From positions 1 to 40,356 of IMG/VR virus record IMGVR_UViG_3300020428_000847: DNA of 40,356 bases. One strand, 5' to 3'. Origin of the DNA: a virus. A model generated the notes under the pieces. That model ran no database searches. It was not told where the DNA came from and saw only the letters and a program-made list of their open reading frames with translations. Below are positions 15,913 through 24,608 of the stretch, piece after piece. How positions within the stretch are numbered: position 1 is the first letter of the stretch; every line of letters starts with the position of its first letter. The translations under genes were made by a program, and so were the position numbers.

Positions 15913-16399
15913 ATGCCGCTATCCTAGTTTTAAAGTCAGCGAAGTCTGTACTTGCCGCTACTTCTGTTTTTAGTGTTGTTAAAGTAATTGTTTCAGCAGT
16001 TAAGTAACCAGCACCGTTTGTTAACGTGTTATTGTTTGTTGGTATAGTTGGTGTACCACTTAATACTGAGTATGGAATAGTACCACTTACACCGTCAATG
16101 ATTACTGTTGAGTCATCTGCTACAACTGAACCTTTTAAATTTCCTATGATGTTTTGTGCTGTAACTGTGCTTGTAGCATGGTTAACTATCACAGTTGAAT
16201 CTGCACCTATAACATCTCCAATGATACTTTGTTGTATAGTAGCACCACCTGTATTTGAAACACCTAACTGGCCTTCAGCAACAATTAGTCTTGTGTATAA
16301 ATCTGTAAAGTTGTTCTCTGCTTTACTAAAGGCTGTTCTTATCGGATCTCCGTCACCTTTGTTTGCACTTGAACCTATGTTTATATTTTGCTGTGCCAT
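15908..16399 (-). CDS. Short tail fibre protein
   Basis: A 163-residue protein with the fibre N-terminal module (I-N-I-G-S-S-A-N-K-G-D-G-D-P-I-R and F-S-K-A-E-N-N-F-T-D-L, residues 6-35), two short repeats of the form D-D-S-T-V-I-[VI] (residues 64-110) and a helix-forming end T-L-K-T-E-V-A-A-S-T-D-F-A-D-F-K-T-R-I. It looks like a fibre that keeps the attachment module and lacks a receptor head. The ATG overlaps the stop of the 2247-residue fibre gene. It could be a real short fibre or adaptor, or the remains of a longer gene; reading frame and start are intact, so I treat it as a gene. Confidence 0.65.
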   Translation of the reverse strand: MAQQNINIGSSANKGDGDPIRTAFSKAENNFTDLYTRLIVAEGQLGVSNTGGATIQQSIIGDVIGADSTVIVNHATSTVTAQNIIGNLKGSVVADDSTVIIDGVSGTIPYSVLSGTPTIPTNNNTLTNGAGYLTAETITLTTLKTEVAASTDFADFKTRIAAL

Positions 16400-19300
16400 T
16401 ATACTCTACCCACCACTATTTCAATTTCACCGTGTCCAGGTTCTAAATGATCTTGTAATGCTTTACCAATAACTGAACCAACAGTTGGATCAATACCTTT
16501 TGATGCGTGTCCTGGTACACTAGAAGCTACTAACATATCTCCTTTGTGTATGATTCCTGCCACCTTAACTTTTACTCTACCTGTTAATGCTACTGGAATA
16601 ACAAACTCGCCTTCTTGATGTGAGTTCATTAAGTAAGCTGGATGTTCTGAAACAACACCTGCTACTCTTGTATCCTTGTGTAATGAACTTTGTGTAACTT
16701 CTTTGTCGCCACCAAATATAATAACTGTACCTGGTTGATAGTTTGCATCTGCAACGTAGTTCTCTGCCAAGTCAGCATATTGAGCCGTTGTTGCAGTACC
16801 ACTGAATGTTGTTGCGTAAACTGTATTCCATTTAGCTGTTGCAGTACCTAGTGTGTAAACATTGTTTAGTCCTGGTATTACACTTGTTGCGTTAACTTTA
16901 AGTGGAGTAGCACCATCGGCCACAACAGAAACTTCTCCTGCCGCACTATAACCTGTGTTAGCACCAATACCTATACCTGTTGAATTTGCATCAAGTTCGC
17001 CTGGCGCTTCAATAAATGAACTGTGTATCCAGTCAACTGCTAATCTACTTTCACCTGCTAATGCAGAGTTAGTTTGGAATGAACCTTGTGTAACTCCTGT
17101 GTTACCTATGTTAACACTTCCTGGTATTGCTACTGTAGGAGTAACTGTACCAGCCGCTGTCATAAACTGAGCACCACCTGGTGTACTAAATTGTACTTCT
17201 GTACCTGACGTATCAATAATTAAGTAACTGTCAACTTTTAATCCTTGCATTGACGCATTACCGTTACCATCTGTTTTAACTAGAGCGTTCGCGGCACCTG
17301 TTGTTGAAACTGTTTCAATAACACCGCCACCACCTTGTACAACATCTGCAAAGGTTACTTCAGTAACGTCACCTGTACTTGAATCCTGTACAGATCTACC
17401 AAGTACTGTTTGGTCAGCTATGTTAATTAATTTTCTATAATCTAATTTGCCGTTGTCAATAGTTGCCCAACCGTTAGTTGCTGTAAAGATACTGCTATCT
17501 AAACTTATAACACCTAAGTCATTTTGTGAAATACCTGTTGCGTTAGCTCTTGTAGTTGCCGCATTTAAGTTTAACTTACTTTGTGCAATAGCCGCCGCTG
17601 AATTTACATCTGCGTTTACAATGCTATCTGCTCTAAGTTGCATATCAACTGTGACTGCACTTGCGGTTCTTTCAACCTGGATGTTTACATCTGAAACTGC
17701 TTCTTCTACCGCAGTAGCAAATTCATGATGTGGTCCATTATTAACTTGAGCTGTAACTGTACCACTTTGTGCTGAAACTATATCAGCTGTCGTAAATGCT
17801 CCTGATGTTGCTGTGTATATTAATAAGTTTTCTGCAACGCCTTGTCTTGATACGTTCTTAACTTCAACAATAGTACCAGCCGCACCTGAATTACTTCCTG
17901 ATATTACGTTACCTGCAACAAAGTTACCACCTGTTGCTGGTGCTGTATAAAGTCTAAATTTACCTGTTAAAAGAAGTGCCTGGTTTGCCGCAGGTGCTTT
18001 CATTTCAACATCAATGTTCTCTGGAATAGTATCACCAGCCGCAATCAATCCGTCAACGTATGATTTAGTTGCCGCGTCTTGGTTACTTGATGGATCACTT
18101 AAATTAGTAATCTTAAATCCGCCTGCTGGTATGTTTGCAGTAAATGATGTTGAACCATCTCTTGCTACTGCACCTGGTCCTATTGGACTTCCAACTACAT
18201 TACCAGCATGATCCCAACCTAATCTCTTATTAACGTAACCTCTAACTGCTGACTCTGTTGGAACAGCATCAGTGGCATTATCAGTCATTGTGTCGTCTGC
18301 ACTAAATTCGCCAACAACAACACCACGTTTGAATCCAATACCATCTAAGTTACTTAAGGCAATACTTGCTGAGAACGTAACAGTACCAGTACCTTGATCA
18401 ACTGTAAAGAATTTACCAACTCTAAAGAATCCATCTTGGTCTGTACTTACGTAGAATACTCTACCTTTATCTCTTTCGTCTGTTTCTTTGGTTTGGTCTT
18501 TTGTTTGTGTAGCTTGACCAAAAGTTGAATTTGGATAGTTTGAACTATTAAATCCACCTGTACCAATGTTTAAGAAATCATGTCCTGTTGCTCTACAAGT
18601 TGAAATATTAATTGTAATTTCTGCACCTTCAGTGGAAGCCAATCCAGCTCTTAAAGTTACAACCGATTGTGTATTAACCAGTGTGCTATGAATACCTGTT
18701 ACTAAACTTGAACTGTTAATTTCTTTACCAGCAACGTCTGTAATTGCAATAGTACCAAATCCTGATCTTTGTGTGTATCCTGTAATCTGGTGTGTCTTAC
18801 CATCCCAAACAAATATCATGTCACCGGAGTTTAATCTATCTATTTGGTCTTGTGATGTAATTGTTACAACAGCGATAACATCGTCACCTGCTGTGTTACC
18901 CATTGTAGTACCACCTGCACCAGCAAAGGTTGTTAGTGCGGCGTTTGTATTATCAATAACTAGTTTAATGTAATCATATGGACTATCAAATCTAATATGT
19001 CTTACACCTGAAGCCAATGTAGCCCCTAATGAATCTGTAGTATTAAATGCTAATGTTCTGTAAACTGTTTCTGACTCATCAAATATTAAAGCTGAACTTG
19101 GTCTTGTTGTAGTTGACTCAACACCTGAGAATTGGAATGATGAACTTGATCTTATCATCACCTTCTGGTCGTTTGCCAATACTGCTTTTAGTCCTGTTGA
19201 ACTTGTAGTATTAGCACCAGTTGTTGCCAAGTTTAATTTGTAAACTGTATTGCTTCTAGTTCCTGTTGGAGGTGAACCAGGTTGTGTTGGATTTTGTACA

Positions 19301-22300
19301 GTTGTAACTTCATATCTAGTTGTACCAAGTGTACCACCATGATCGATTTCAATTTCTGATCCTACTAAAGGAACGTATTCTGTGTCATACACATAGATAT
19401 ATAATTGATCTATTGCATGATTAAATGTTGAACCACCGTCGTCAAAGACCTTAGCAGTCTGTATCATGTTATTGTCTAAGACAATAGTGTCTGGTACTTC
19501 GTTTGGATCTGATCCTGTTGAAACTAATCCGTATGTACCATAAGCATTAGATCCGTTTAATGATCTAATCTCAGCACCTGTTCCTGCATAGTAGGCCGCT
19601 TCGTTGTAATATGTAAACTGTGATACAAGTTCTGATAATGCTGTATTAATTGCAACAGTACCATAACCTAGATCGTTAACCTGTGTAAAGTCGTTTGCCA
19701 ACATACTTCTGTTACCAGCAGTTTGTAATGTAATTGCGTAAGGTGTGTTTAGAGTGTAACCAACACCTGATGGTCCTGATGTTGGATCTAATATTAGTGT
19801 AGCACTTCCATTTGCTTGGTCATAAGCTGTAACGGCATTAACTTGATAACGTACACCATCAACATAGAATGGGCAAGGTACTTGAGGTCTTTTTATTCTT
19901 AGACCTTCACCTGTTTCACTCTGTACGTTAATGCTGTATGCTGTATTTGTACTTAAAATTTTTGTTCTTAGGTTTCCTACAAAACCATCAATAAACATAC
20001 CACCTGCAAAACGTTTCTTGTTAATGCTTTGTGAGAAACTTGAAGCAGTTTGTATGTAAGGTGATTTAGTTAATACTGATCCTTCTGGATCAAGTACACA
20101 CATAAACCCGCCATGTCCTTTAACACTGATGTTTCTTAATATGGTTGCATCACCCATTAAGAAGACATCCATTTCTTTGTTGTTCTTAGCTGTACTTGAT
20201 GAGTTTGTATGATCTGTTAAGTAATGATAACCATAACTGCTAGATTCTAAAGTAGGTAAACTTCCCAAGCCACTTGTTAGAACACTTCCAAGGAATGTAA
20301 ATTGTGTATTTGTTTTTGTAACTGCGGCAGTTTCACCTGCTGTTGAATCAATTGTTTGTGTTGTAACACTTTGTAAACTTGTATGAGCCGCATTGGCTAA
20401 AATGTATGTTCTAATAATAGAACTTAATTGATCAAACGCCGCTTTTGTCTGTGCTTCTCTACCTGCGATGTTTGAAACTGTTCCATCGTAGTATGTGTTA
20501 GCTTGATCCCAAAACTTTTCATTACCACCATGTTTAATATCATAGATTAATGCATCAAGAACTCTACCAGTGTCTACTTCAAACTTTTTCTTATCATAAG
20601 TAAAGCCACTCCATATACCTGCGGCACCGGCTATCTGTGCGTCGATCCATGCAACGGTTTCATCTTTTAAATATTCTTTGTTTAAAGTTAAAAGTTCTAC
20701 TGCACTTGGATTGTAAGTTGTTTTTAAATCAATGCTATCAAATGTAGGCTCTCTGTAGAAATAAACGTTACGCCATTGTGAAGTTGAAACTCCGTCTACT
20801 GGTTCAATTATAACACGTCTAAATTCATCACCTTTTATTGATACACCGTTTGGTACTCTAATTGGAAACTGTTCTTTGTATGTTCCTGATTCAACATGAA
20901 TACTAATATTCTTTATTGAAGTTTTGTTACCGTAATCTAGTTCTTCACCAACTGCAAATGTTAACGGTTCTAATAATTCTAATTCTAATGTGTCGTGTGT
21001 TGCACCTGCTGTAATTTTTACTAGTCTACCAACTGCTCCAGATGTTTTACCTACAACAAGTTTACCTGGAATTAAGTCTTGGTTGCTTGATATGTTTTGA
21101 TCAACATAACCAACACTACCATTTGTAATTGTGATTGACCATGTGCTACCTTCAACAAGTTGTGGAGCACTTGCAATAGTTGGACCTGTAATAATTGTTG
21201 AAACAATATCCCATTTTGCCGCTACTGCTGATTGTCCTACTGCATCAACTACCTGTGCATTGTCAGTTGTTTGTACATGAACTTCTGGATATACCTTGTT
21301 ACCTAATGAACAGTTCCAAGTTATGTTTGCTACTGTAACAATGTCACCTGCTACTGCACCGTGAGTGGTTGCAGTTGTAATAGTAACAACACCATTAACA
21401 TGATCGTATGTTGCACCTGTAATAGTATGTGCAACGCCATTAAATGTAACTGTACCACCACTTACATAAGTGTGAGCATAGTTATTGCTACCTGTGTTTA
21501 TTGATATAGTGTTTGCACCTAAGCCAATTGTTCTTACTGCAAATTGACCTTGGTATAATGTTGTTTCCATTACATTGGTAATAACTTTTGCGTGTAGAGC
21601 CTTAGCAAATGTAATAGCCGCTAATGTTTCTGTTCTTTGTGACTGTCTTGCTTTTTGTCCACTTGCAGTACTGTAATATCTTAAACCTGCATTTCTACTG
21701 TGATAGTTTGCAGTTGTACCATCTAGTATGTCTAGTATAATACCGTTAGCAATTCTTGTTAAGTCATTTCTACATTGACTTCTATCAAACAAGTACGTTG
21801 GATAAGTTGCGTTCAAGTAACTGATAGTTTCTTCTCTGATGAACTTTAAGTTAGCATCTGTAAGAACTTTTACTTCTTCGTATCCACTTGAACTAGTAAC
21901 ACCACTTGTTGCTACTGTTGAATTACTTACACCACTGTTATATGTAATTGTTTGTTTGTATGGGCCAATGGTTAAAGGAGAAGTTGTTATAACTTCTTCT
22001 GCCTTAGCCGCCGCGGCCGCTATTGATTTGTAAGCATAGTTCCAAGCTCTACCTTCACTACCAACTGGCACGTTAGCCATTGCGTCATCACCCTTGGTGC
22101 TAACATATAAGTTTGTAGCACTTGCAAATGCTGAATTGTCTACGTAGTATTTTGTAACTGCTTGTCTATCTGTAATTCCGTTTGGTTGTCCTGCACCTGC
22201 AAATGAACCTGGGTGGTCATTCAAGTACAATGTACCAGTCATCTCGTCACCTTGACGTCTAGTAATTGATTCTCTTGGTAATGCTTCTGACTTAATCCAA

Positions 22301-23142
22301 TATCCTGCTAACGTTGGATCAAAGTCAGCATCAGTCATTGTCTGTGTTCCAGAACCTCCTGAAGCTACAATTCTTACTCTAGTGCCATCGTCATTGTTTT
22401 GTGCTTCTGCCTTTGAAGCATGAATTGACATTTCAGTAGCACTTACATATCTTAGATAATAAGTTGTTCCTGTTGTTAGGTTAGTTGCATCTGTGCTTGA
22501 TGATTTGTATTTGTATGCAATACCATTTGAAGTAGTTGTAAATCCGTGAGCCGCACTAGCAACAACGTTACCGTTGTTATAACTTGCAATAGTAAATGTA
22601 TAACCTGATGCGTCAGCTGGTTCACTTCTAACTCTAACTTGTCCGGAAGCACCTGGCGATCCTGTTGAAGTTAAGTATCTACCATCTGCAAAACCTTTTG
22701 TAATAACAAGGTCGTCTTCTGTAAAACTTGTTCCGTGTGCTGAGTTTAATGCGTTAATGGCCGCTTGTGAAATGTTAACGTTAGCAATACCTTGGTTTGC
22801 CGCGTTAAGTGGTCCACCTAAACTTGGTATACCATCAGTACTAACTATTGATCCACTGTTTGTAATTGTAATTGCATTTGAACTTTGTGTAACAGTAATA
22901 CCTATTCCACCTTGTAATGCTTTCATTTCAAGAGCATCACCTGCCGCATTTACTTGAGGTACCGTATTGGCTGTTAGTGTATCAGGAACATCACTTAATG
23001 CTCTAAATGATATCGATCCACCTTGTCCAAATACTGCATATAATTCTGTAAAGTTTTCGTTAGCTTTTCTAAACGAATTTCTAATACTATCACCAGTACC
23101 GTCATTACCCTCTACACCAATATTAATTATTTGTTTAGCCAT
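16399..23142 (-). CDS. Giant tail fibre/tailspike, 2247 residues
   Basis: The longest gene in the window. It opens with the fibre module (I-N-I-G-V-E-G-N-D-G-T-G-D-S-I-R, F-R-K-A-N-E-N-F-T-E-L). From about residue 350 it carries helical and beta-helix segments; I-S-I-H-V-E-S-G-T-Y-K-E-Q-F-P-I and G-V-S-I-K-G-D are typical of right-handed beta-helix tailspikes. Further on are long Thr/Ser/Gly beta regions, A-A-T-K-S-Y-V-D-G trimer repeats, and a C-terminal domain (Y-A-D-L-A-E-N-Y then G-T-V-I-I-F-G-G) of the type found at the end of many fibres, related to the G2 peptidase/autoproteolytic family. The gene begins 3 bases after the iscA-like gene and is probably on the same late mRNA. Receptor is unknown. 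Confidence 0.75.
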   Translation of the reverse strand: MAKQIINIGVEGNDGTGDSIRNSFRKANENFTELYAVFGQGGSISFRALSDVPDTLTANTVPQVNAAGDALEMKALQGGIGITVTQSSNAITITNSGSIVSTDGIPSLGGPLNAANQGIANVNISQAAINALNSAHGTSFTEDDLVITKGFADGRYLTSTGSPGASGQVRVRSEPADASGYTFTIASYNNGNVVASAAHGFTTTSNGIAYKYKSSSTDATNLTTGTTYYLRYVSATEMSIHASKAEAQNNDDGTRVRIVASGGSGTQTMTDADFDPTLAGYWIKSEALPRESITRRQGDEMTGTLYLNDHPGSFAGAGQPNGITDRQAVTKYYVDNSAFASATNLYVSTKGDDAMANVPVGSEGRAWNYAYKSIAAAAAKAEEVITTSPLTIGPYKQTITYNSGVSNSTVATSGVTSSSGYEEVKVLTDANLKFIREETISYLNATYPTYLFDRSQCRNDLTRIANGIILDILDGTTANYHSRNAGLRYYSTASGQKARQSQRTETLAAITFAKALHAKVITNVMETTLYQGQFAVRTIGLGANTISINTGSNNYAHTYVSGGTVTFNGVAHTITGATYDHVNGVVTITTATTHGAVAGDIVTVANITWNCSLGNKVYPEVHVQTTDNAQVVDAVGQSAVAAKWDIVSTIITGPTIASAPQLVEGSTWSITITNGSVGYVDQNISSNQDLIPGKLVVGKTSGAVGRLVKITAGATHDTLELELLEPLTFAVGEELDYGNKTSIKNISIHVESGTYKEQFPIRVPNGVSIKGDEFRRVIIEPVDGVSTSQWRNVYFYREPTFDSIDLKTTYNPSAVELLTLNKEYLKDETVAWIDAQIAGAAGIWSGFTYDKKKFEVDTGRVLDALIYDIKHGGNEKFWDQANTYYDGTVSNIAGREAQTKAAFDQLSSIIRTYILANAAHTSLQSVTTQTIDSTAGETAAVTKTNTQFTFLGSVLTSGLGSLPTLESSSYGYHYLTDHTNSSSTAKNNKEMDVFLMGDATILRNISVKGHGGFMCVLDPEGSVLTKSPYIQTASSFSQSINKKRFAGGMFIDGFVGNLRTKILSTNTAYSINVQSETGEGLRIKRPQVPCPFYVDGVRYQVNAVTAYDQANGSATLILDPTSGPSGVGYTLNTPYAITLQTAGNRSMLANDFTQVNDLGYGTVAINTALSELVSQFTYYNEAAYYAGTGAEIRSLNGSNAYGTYGLVSTGSDPNEVPDTIVLDNNMIQTAKVFDDGGSTFNHAIDQLYIYVYDTEYVPLVGSEIEIDHGGTLGTTRYEVTTVQNPTQPGSPPTGTRSNTVYKLNLATTGANTTSSTGLKAVLANDQKVMIRSSSSFQFSGVESTTTRPSSALIFDESETVYRTLAFNTTDSLGATLASGVRHIRFDSPYDYIKLVIDNTNAALTTFAGAGGTTMGNTAGDDVIAVVTITSQDQIDRLNSGDMIFVWDGKTHQITGYTQRSGFGTIAITDVAGKEINSSSLVTGIHSTLVNTQSVVTLRAGLASTEGAEITINISTCRATGHDFLNIGTGGFNSSNYPNSTFGQATQTKDQTKETDERDKGRVFYVSTDQDGFFRVGKFFTVDQGTGTVTFSASIALSNLDGIGFKRGVVVGEFSADDTMTDNATDAVPTESAVRGYVNKRLGWDHAGNVVGSPIGPGAVARDGSTSFTANIPAGGFKITNLSDPSSNQDAATKSYVDGLIAAGDTIPENIDVEMKAPAANQALLLTGKFRLYTAPATGGNFVAGNVISGSNSGAAGTIVEVKNVSRQGVAENLLIYTATSGAFTTADIVSAQSGTVTAQVNNGPHHEFATAVEEAVSDVNIQVERTASAVTVDMQLRADSIVNADVNSAAAIAQSKLNLNAATTRANATGISQNDLGVISLDSSIFTATNGWATIDNGKLDYRKLINIADQTVLGRSVQDSSTGDVTEVTFADVVQGGGGVIETVSTTGAANALVKTDGNGNASMQGLKVDSYLIIDTSGTEVQFSTPGGAQFMTAAGTVTPTVAIPGSVNIGNTGVTQGSFQTNSALAGESRLAVDWIHSSFIEAPGELDANSTGIGIGANTGYSAAGEVSVVADGATPLKVNATSVIPGLNNVYTLGTATAKWNTVYATTFSGTATTAQYADLAENYVADANYQPGTVIIFGGDKEVTQSSLHKDTRVAGVVSEHPAYLMNSHQEGEFVIPVALTGRVKVKVAGIIHKGDMLVASSVPGHASKGIDPTVGSVIGKALQDHLEPGHGEIEIVVGRV

Positions 23143-23145
23143 TTA

Positions 23146-23469
23146 CTAAAATCCTACACTTTCACCACAACCGCAACTTGATGTTGCATTAGGGCTTTTA
23201 ATATCAAAATATGATCCAAATACTTCTTTCTTATAATCTATTGTAGTACCTAATAAGTACATAACACTCGCAGGATCTACAACAAACAAACCGCCATCTA
23301 CCTTAATTTGTTCGTCATCGCTCTTGATTTCGTCTTCCATACTCCACTCGTATTTGAATCCAGCACAGCCGCCACCCTTTAATCCTAGCCTAATAGCCGG
23401 TTTATCGTGTTCTTTAAGCATTGTTGCCATATGCTCCCTTGCTGTTTCTGTTAGATTTACAATTGACAT
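23146..23469 (-). CDS. A-type iron-sulfur cluster carrier (IscA/ErpA/HesB family)
   Basis: A 107-residue protein of normal family length with the three conserved cysteines: C35 in G-G-G-C-A-G-F-K-Y and C99, C101 in S-S-C-G-C-G-E-S. The family F-D-I-x-x-P-N-A motif comes just before the last two. A-type carriers receive [2Fe-2S] or [4Fe-4S] clusters and pass them to target proteins in the cytosol. All ligands are intact, so the protein should be active. It starts 19 bases after a GATAAATA late box and leads the giant fibre gene by 3 bases, which is an unusual place for a metabolic gene. Whether it serves host enzymes late in infection or a virion protein is open. Which family member it is (IscA, SufA or ErpA) cannot be told. 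Confidence 0.9.
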   Translation of the reverse strand: MSIVNLTETAREHMATMLKEHDKPAIRLGLKGGGCAGFKYEWSMEDEIKSDDEQIKVDGGLFVVDPASVMYLLGTTIDYKKEVFGSYFDIKSPNATSSCGCGESVGF

Positions 23470-23487
23470 AGTATCTCTCTTTGCTTT

Positions 23488-23495
23488 TATTTATC
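23488..23495 (-). promoter_or_regulatory. T4-like late promoter box (GATAAATA)
   Basis: GATAAATA on the minus strand, 19 bases before the iscA-like ATG at 23469, with the ribosome site AAAGAGAG between. It probably drives the iscA-fibre operon. Confidence 0.65.
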
Positions 23496-23522
23496 CTATC
23501 CTTTATAATCCGAATGTAATCT

Positions 23523-23530
23523 TATAAATA
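23523..23530 (+). promoter_or_regulatory. T4-like late promoter box (TATAAATA, exact), plus strand
   Basis: TATAAATA on the plus strand, eight bases before the ATG at 23539. No ribosome site lies between, so an mRNA from here would be nearly leaderless. It stands back to back with the minus-strand box at 23488. Confidence 0.5.
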
Positions 23531-23538
23531 TTGTTGTT

Positions 23539-23829
23539 ATGTTTTTAAGAACTGAACGCAAAATACAATACTTTTTACGCAAAGGTAAAAAGGGTCAACA
23601 CCATACATACAAACGAAAAAAGACGTTAGTAGTATTTAAGTGCGACGACTGTCATGAGGAGTTTATCCGAGACAAGGGTAAAGTAGACCCTAAAAGACTA
23701 GCAGACGACTATAGTCACGTTTGTCCTAAATGTGATCCTAAAAGATTTGCACAAAAGAAAGGTGTTGAGCAACGCAAGAAATTGAATATGCGTATAGATG
23801 CTGACACGATTGATATTAGTAAATTATAA
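23539..23829 (+). CDS. Small zinc-ribbon-like protein
   Basis: A 96-residue, very basic protein. Two CxxC pairs (C35-D-D-C38 and C62-P-K-C65) give a likely four-cysteine zinc site. The first 30 residues are rich in Lys, Arg and His (Y-F-L-R-K-G-K-K-G-Q-H-H-T-Y-K-R-K-K), as in nucleic-acid binding proteins. It is the only plus-strand gene between two long minus-strand blocks and has its own late-type box. I do not recognise a family; HNH-type nucleases share the CxxC pairs, but no HNH motif is visible. A small DNA- or RNA-binding factor is the most likely reading. Confidence 0.65.
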   Translation: MFLRTERKIQYFLRKGKKGQHHTYKRKKTLVVFKCDDCHEEFIRDKGKVDPKRLADDYSHVCPKCDPKRFAQKKGVEQRKKLNMRIDADTIDISKL

Positions 23830-23853
23830 TACCAACCGTGTAAGCTATTTTGA

Positions 23854-24027
23854 TTATTTCTCTTTTTTCCAAAGAGTCCAAGCACCATAACCAATTGCGG
23901 CGTAGGCGGCAATTTTAGCAAATGGTCCTGCAATAAGAACAATTACTCCGATGGCTATAAGCATAGCACCGTCCCAAGATGTTCTTTCGTCTAATCTGGA
24001 TTTGATCCAGTCTATTGGATTGATCAT
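23854..24027 (-). CDS. Small membrane protein, unknown role
   Basis: A 57-residue protein (M-I-N-P-I-D-W-I-K-S-R-L...) with an amphipathic start, one hydrophobic stretch at about residues 20-50 (M-L-I-A-I-G-V-I-V-L-I-A-G-P-F then A-A-Y-A-A-I-G-Y-G-A-W) and a basic end K-K-E-K. The stretch could form one or two helices. A strong ribosome site, AAGGAG, lies seven bases before the ATG. It follows the superoxide dismutase gene by 11 bases and faces the zinc-ribbon gene, 24 bases away. A holin-like job is possible given its size, but there is no direct evidence. Confidence 0.65.
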   Translation of the reverse strand: MINPIDWIKSRLDERTSWDGAMLIAIGVIVLIAGPFAKIAAYAAIGYGAWTLWKKEK

Positions 24028-24038
24028 AATATTTCTCC

Positions 24039-24590
24039 TTATATTGATTGTAGTCTGTTATTAATAACTTCCCAGTTAATTAACTTCATTGTGCTAGTGA
24101 GATATTTCTTTTTGCACTCTTTACCTTCTTTGGTATAATCTGAAAATGAATGTTCCCACATATCCACAGGCATCAGTATATCTGTTTTGAAAGATTGGTT
24201 TGGTGTTGTTTTAAGTTCGCCTTTCTTAGAAAGATAAACCCAACCCGATCCTTGTATGCCCATAGCAGTTTTAACAAGCTCTTCTTGGAAATTTTTATAA
24301 TCACTAAATTTGTCTTTAATAAGTTCCAAAATTGAACCTGTAGGTGTATTAGTTCCTGTTGGTTTCTTCAATTGTGTCCACCATAAATTATGTAGCTTTG
24401 CACCACCATAATTAAATTTAGGATCTCCTTCACCTGCATTGTATCTATCCACATATCCTTTTGACAGAACATTGTAATGATAGTCTACGTTCTCCTTTGA
24501 TAATATAGGAGCCAAGTCACCTATTGAATACGGTAACTTCTCTAGAGTTAGTGATTGCTCTTTGGCTTCTAATAGTTCTCTTATTATCAT
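24039..24590 (-). CDS. Superoxide dismutase, Fe/Mn family, Mn-type signature
   Basis: Converts superoxide to oxygen and hydrogen peroxide. The 183-residue protein has all four metal ligands: H38 in D-Y-H-Y-N, H67 in G-A-K-L-H-N-L-W-W, D143 and H147 in P-V-D-M-W-E-H-S-F, and the second-shell Tyr46 and G-S-G-W (114-117). Two residues that part the subtypes are of the Mn kind: Gly63 four before H67 and Gln132 in P-N-Q-S. The gateway His-His pair after the first ligand in E. coli SodB is replaced by Leu42-Ser43, which may slow or change catalysis. The first 12 residues (M-I-I-R-E-L-L-E-A-K-E-Q) are an extra helix outside the fold. No signal peptide, so it acts in the cytosol or in the virion. The gene lies 18 bases downstream of uvdE. 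Confidence 0.88.
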   Translation of the reverse strand: MIIRELLEAKEQSLTLEKLPYSIGDLAPILSKENVDYHYNVLSKGYVDRYNAGEGDPKFNYGGAKLHNLWWTQLKKPTGTNTPTGSILELIKDKFSDYKNFQEELVKTAMGIQGSGWVYLSKKGELKTTPNQSFKTDILMPVDMWEHSFSDYTKEGKECKKKYLTSTMKLINWEVINNRLQSI

Positions 24591-24595
24591 GCTAA

Positions 24596-24603
24596 TATTT
24601 AGC
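24596..24603 (-). promoter_or_regulatory. Weak T4-late-like box (GCTAAATA) at the superoxide dismutase gene
   Basis: GCTAAATA ends five bases before the ATG at 24590, the same close spacing as at 2267 and 35433. Two differences from the exact late box and no ribosome site make this uncertain; read-through from uvdE is the alternative. Confidence 0.3.
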
Positions 24604-24608
24604 TGATA

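Noticed and set aside
22757-22957. Many plus-strand open frames antisense to the fibre genes
   Set aside because: They reflect Thr/Val/Ala-rich repeats read backwards; no ribosome sites, no conserved motifs and overlap with strong minus-strand genes.
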